The notes beneath the pieces were generated by a model. The model had not been told where the DNA came from and searched no databases. It saw only the letters and a list, made by a program, of their open reading frames with translations. Shown here one piece after another: positions 63,251 through 64,000 of a stretch of 64,000 bases of DNA. The stretch is from Pseudomonas khavaziana (GTDB lineage: Bacteria; Pseudomonadota; Gammaproteobacteria; Pseudomonadales; Pseudomonadaceae). Where the stretch lies: NCBI RefSeq assembly GCF_019145205.1, contig NZ_JAHSTT010000007.1, forward strand, positions 124,001 through 188,000, written 5' to 3'. Every line of letters begins with the position of its first letter. Position 1 is the first letter of the stretch. Position numbers and translations under genes: made by a program.

Positions 63251-64000
63251 TCAAAAACGCTTGCTGGCCTGTGCCTTAATCGTGCTGCTGGCCGGCGCGG
63301 CCATCGGCCTGCTCAGCCAGCGCAGCGACGCCGAGCAGGCCAGCACCGCCGAACAGTGGCTGGCGGTGAAGCCCGACCCGCTGGTACACCAGATCGGCCT
63401 GGTGGGCAAGATCGAGCCCGACACTACCGTTACCCTGACTGCGCCGTTCGACGGTAACGTGTTGGCCAATCTGGTCGAACAAGGCCAGCGCGTCGAGGCC
63501 GGCCAAGTGCTTTTGCGTATGGACCCGGCCACCCTTGAAGTGCAGCTGCGCGATGCCCTCTCCGCCCAGCTCAAGGCCCGGCGTGCCGTACAGGAAATGC
63601 AGGACTGGGACAGTAGCCCTGCCGTCAGCCGTGCCCGCCGCAGTTTGCGCACCGCCGAAATGACCGCCGGCAATACCCAGCGCAAACTCACCGAGAGCGA
63701 AAACCTGTTCAAGCGCGGCATCATTCCGCGCAACGAACTGGACGATCTCAAGCAGCAAACCCAACAGCAGCAACTCGACCTGGCAGCGGCGCGCAGCGAA
63801 CTGCAACAGGCCCAGGACCAAGGCAGAGGCGAATACCGACAGATTGCCGAAATGGAGCTGACCAATGCCACGGTGAAATACGAAGCGCTGCAAAAACTCC
63901 TTGAAGGCAAAGAGGTCAAGGCGCCGTTCTCCGGCATCGTGGTGCCCGCCCCCGGCAGCACCAACACTGCCCAAGGTGGCGGCAACAACAACACGCCGGT
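63240..64000 (+). CDS. HlyD/MacA-like membrane-fusion adaptor, 3' end missing
   Basis: The first 253 codons are present; the gene continues past the window. It starts MTTNQKRLLACALIVLLAGA with one membrane helix. Then comes half a lipoyl domain (TAPFDGNVLANLVEQGQRVE), a coiled-coil hairpin rich in Q, L and A (about residues 95-215), and the second lipoyl half (VKAPFSGIVVPAPG). This is the periplasmic bridge between the permease and the TolC-like channel. The start overlaps the upstream stop region. Confidence 0.92.
   Translation, partial: MTTNQKRLLACALIVLLAGAAIGLLSQRSDAEQASTAEQWLAVKPDPLVHQIGLVGKIEPDTTVTLTAPFDGNVLANLVEQGQRVEAGQVLLRMDPATLEVQLRDALSAQLKARRAVQEMQDWDSSPAVSRARRSLRTAEMTAGNTQRKLTESENLFKRGIIPRNELDDLKQQTQQQQLDLAAARSELQQAQDQGRGEYRQIAEMELTNATVKYEALQKLLEGKEVKAPFSGIVVPAPGSTNTAQGGGNNNTP

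Overview
The window looks like a chromosomal segment of a fluorescent Pseudomonas (P. fluorescens group). The evidence is GC-rich, strongly biased codon use, REP/REPIN palindromes of the types known from P. fluorescens genomes, a fused nuoCD, and gene orders shared with other pseudomonads (ftsK-lolA-rarA-crcB-serS-cysG; aat-bpt-infA-clpA-clpS-cspD-icd-idh; nudJ-mnmA-hflD-purB). The species cannot be fixed from the sequence alone.

Layout. 1-1480: end of the tus sulfur-relay operon (tusB, cut by the window edge, and tusE) and a TrpD-like transferase. 1567-2562: glutathionyl-hydroquinone reductase. 2691-10192: minus-strand housekeeping block ftsK, lolA, rarA, crcB, serS, cysG. 10690-15369: N-degron pathway genes, both aminoacyl-tRNA-protein transferases (aat, bpt), infA, clpA and clpS. 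15594-19910: cspD and two unrelated isocitrate dehydrogenases (icd, idh) transcribed divergently. 20131-23876: nudJ, mnmA, hflD, purB. 23961-26508: ribosomal oxygenase, a GNAT enzyme and a truncated secretin-like periplasmic protein. 27002-28327: isocitrate lyase, so the branch point between the TCA cycle and the glyoxylate shunt is concentrated within 12 kb. 28984-43938: the complete 13-gene nuo operon for respiratory complex I.

43939-46363 is a gene-poor repeat region: tandem units of about 205 bp built from REP palindromes. The last unit is split by a decayed IS3-family element whose terminal repeats and 3-bp target duplication are still visible. After it come accessory-type genes: an outer-membrane barrel protein, arylamine N-acetyltransferase, three very small proteins, a DUF3087-type membrane protein, an MFS transporter, a DyP peroxidase, a GapN-like aldehyde dehydrogenase and a FUSC-type membrane protein.

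The most unusual gene is at 54786-58700. It encodes a 1304-residue protein with no visible signal peptide, several repeated beta-rich modules, and a C-terminal part that reads as seven beta-propeller blades encoded by AT-richer DNA. I do not recognise its function. The window ends in a TetR-controlled tripartite exporter: MacB/LolD-type ATPase, separate permease, TolC-like channel and an HlyD-like adaptor that runs off the edge.

No tRNA, rRNA, CRISPR array or prophage was recognised. I see no clear new multi-gene system. The best leads are the modular propeller protein, the exporter beside it, the aldehyde dehydrogenase that appears to lack the usual general-base glutamate, and the repeat array with its buried insertion sequence.
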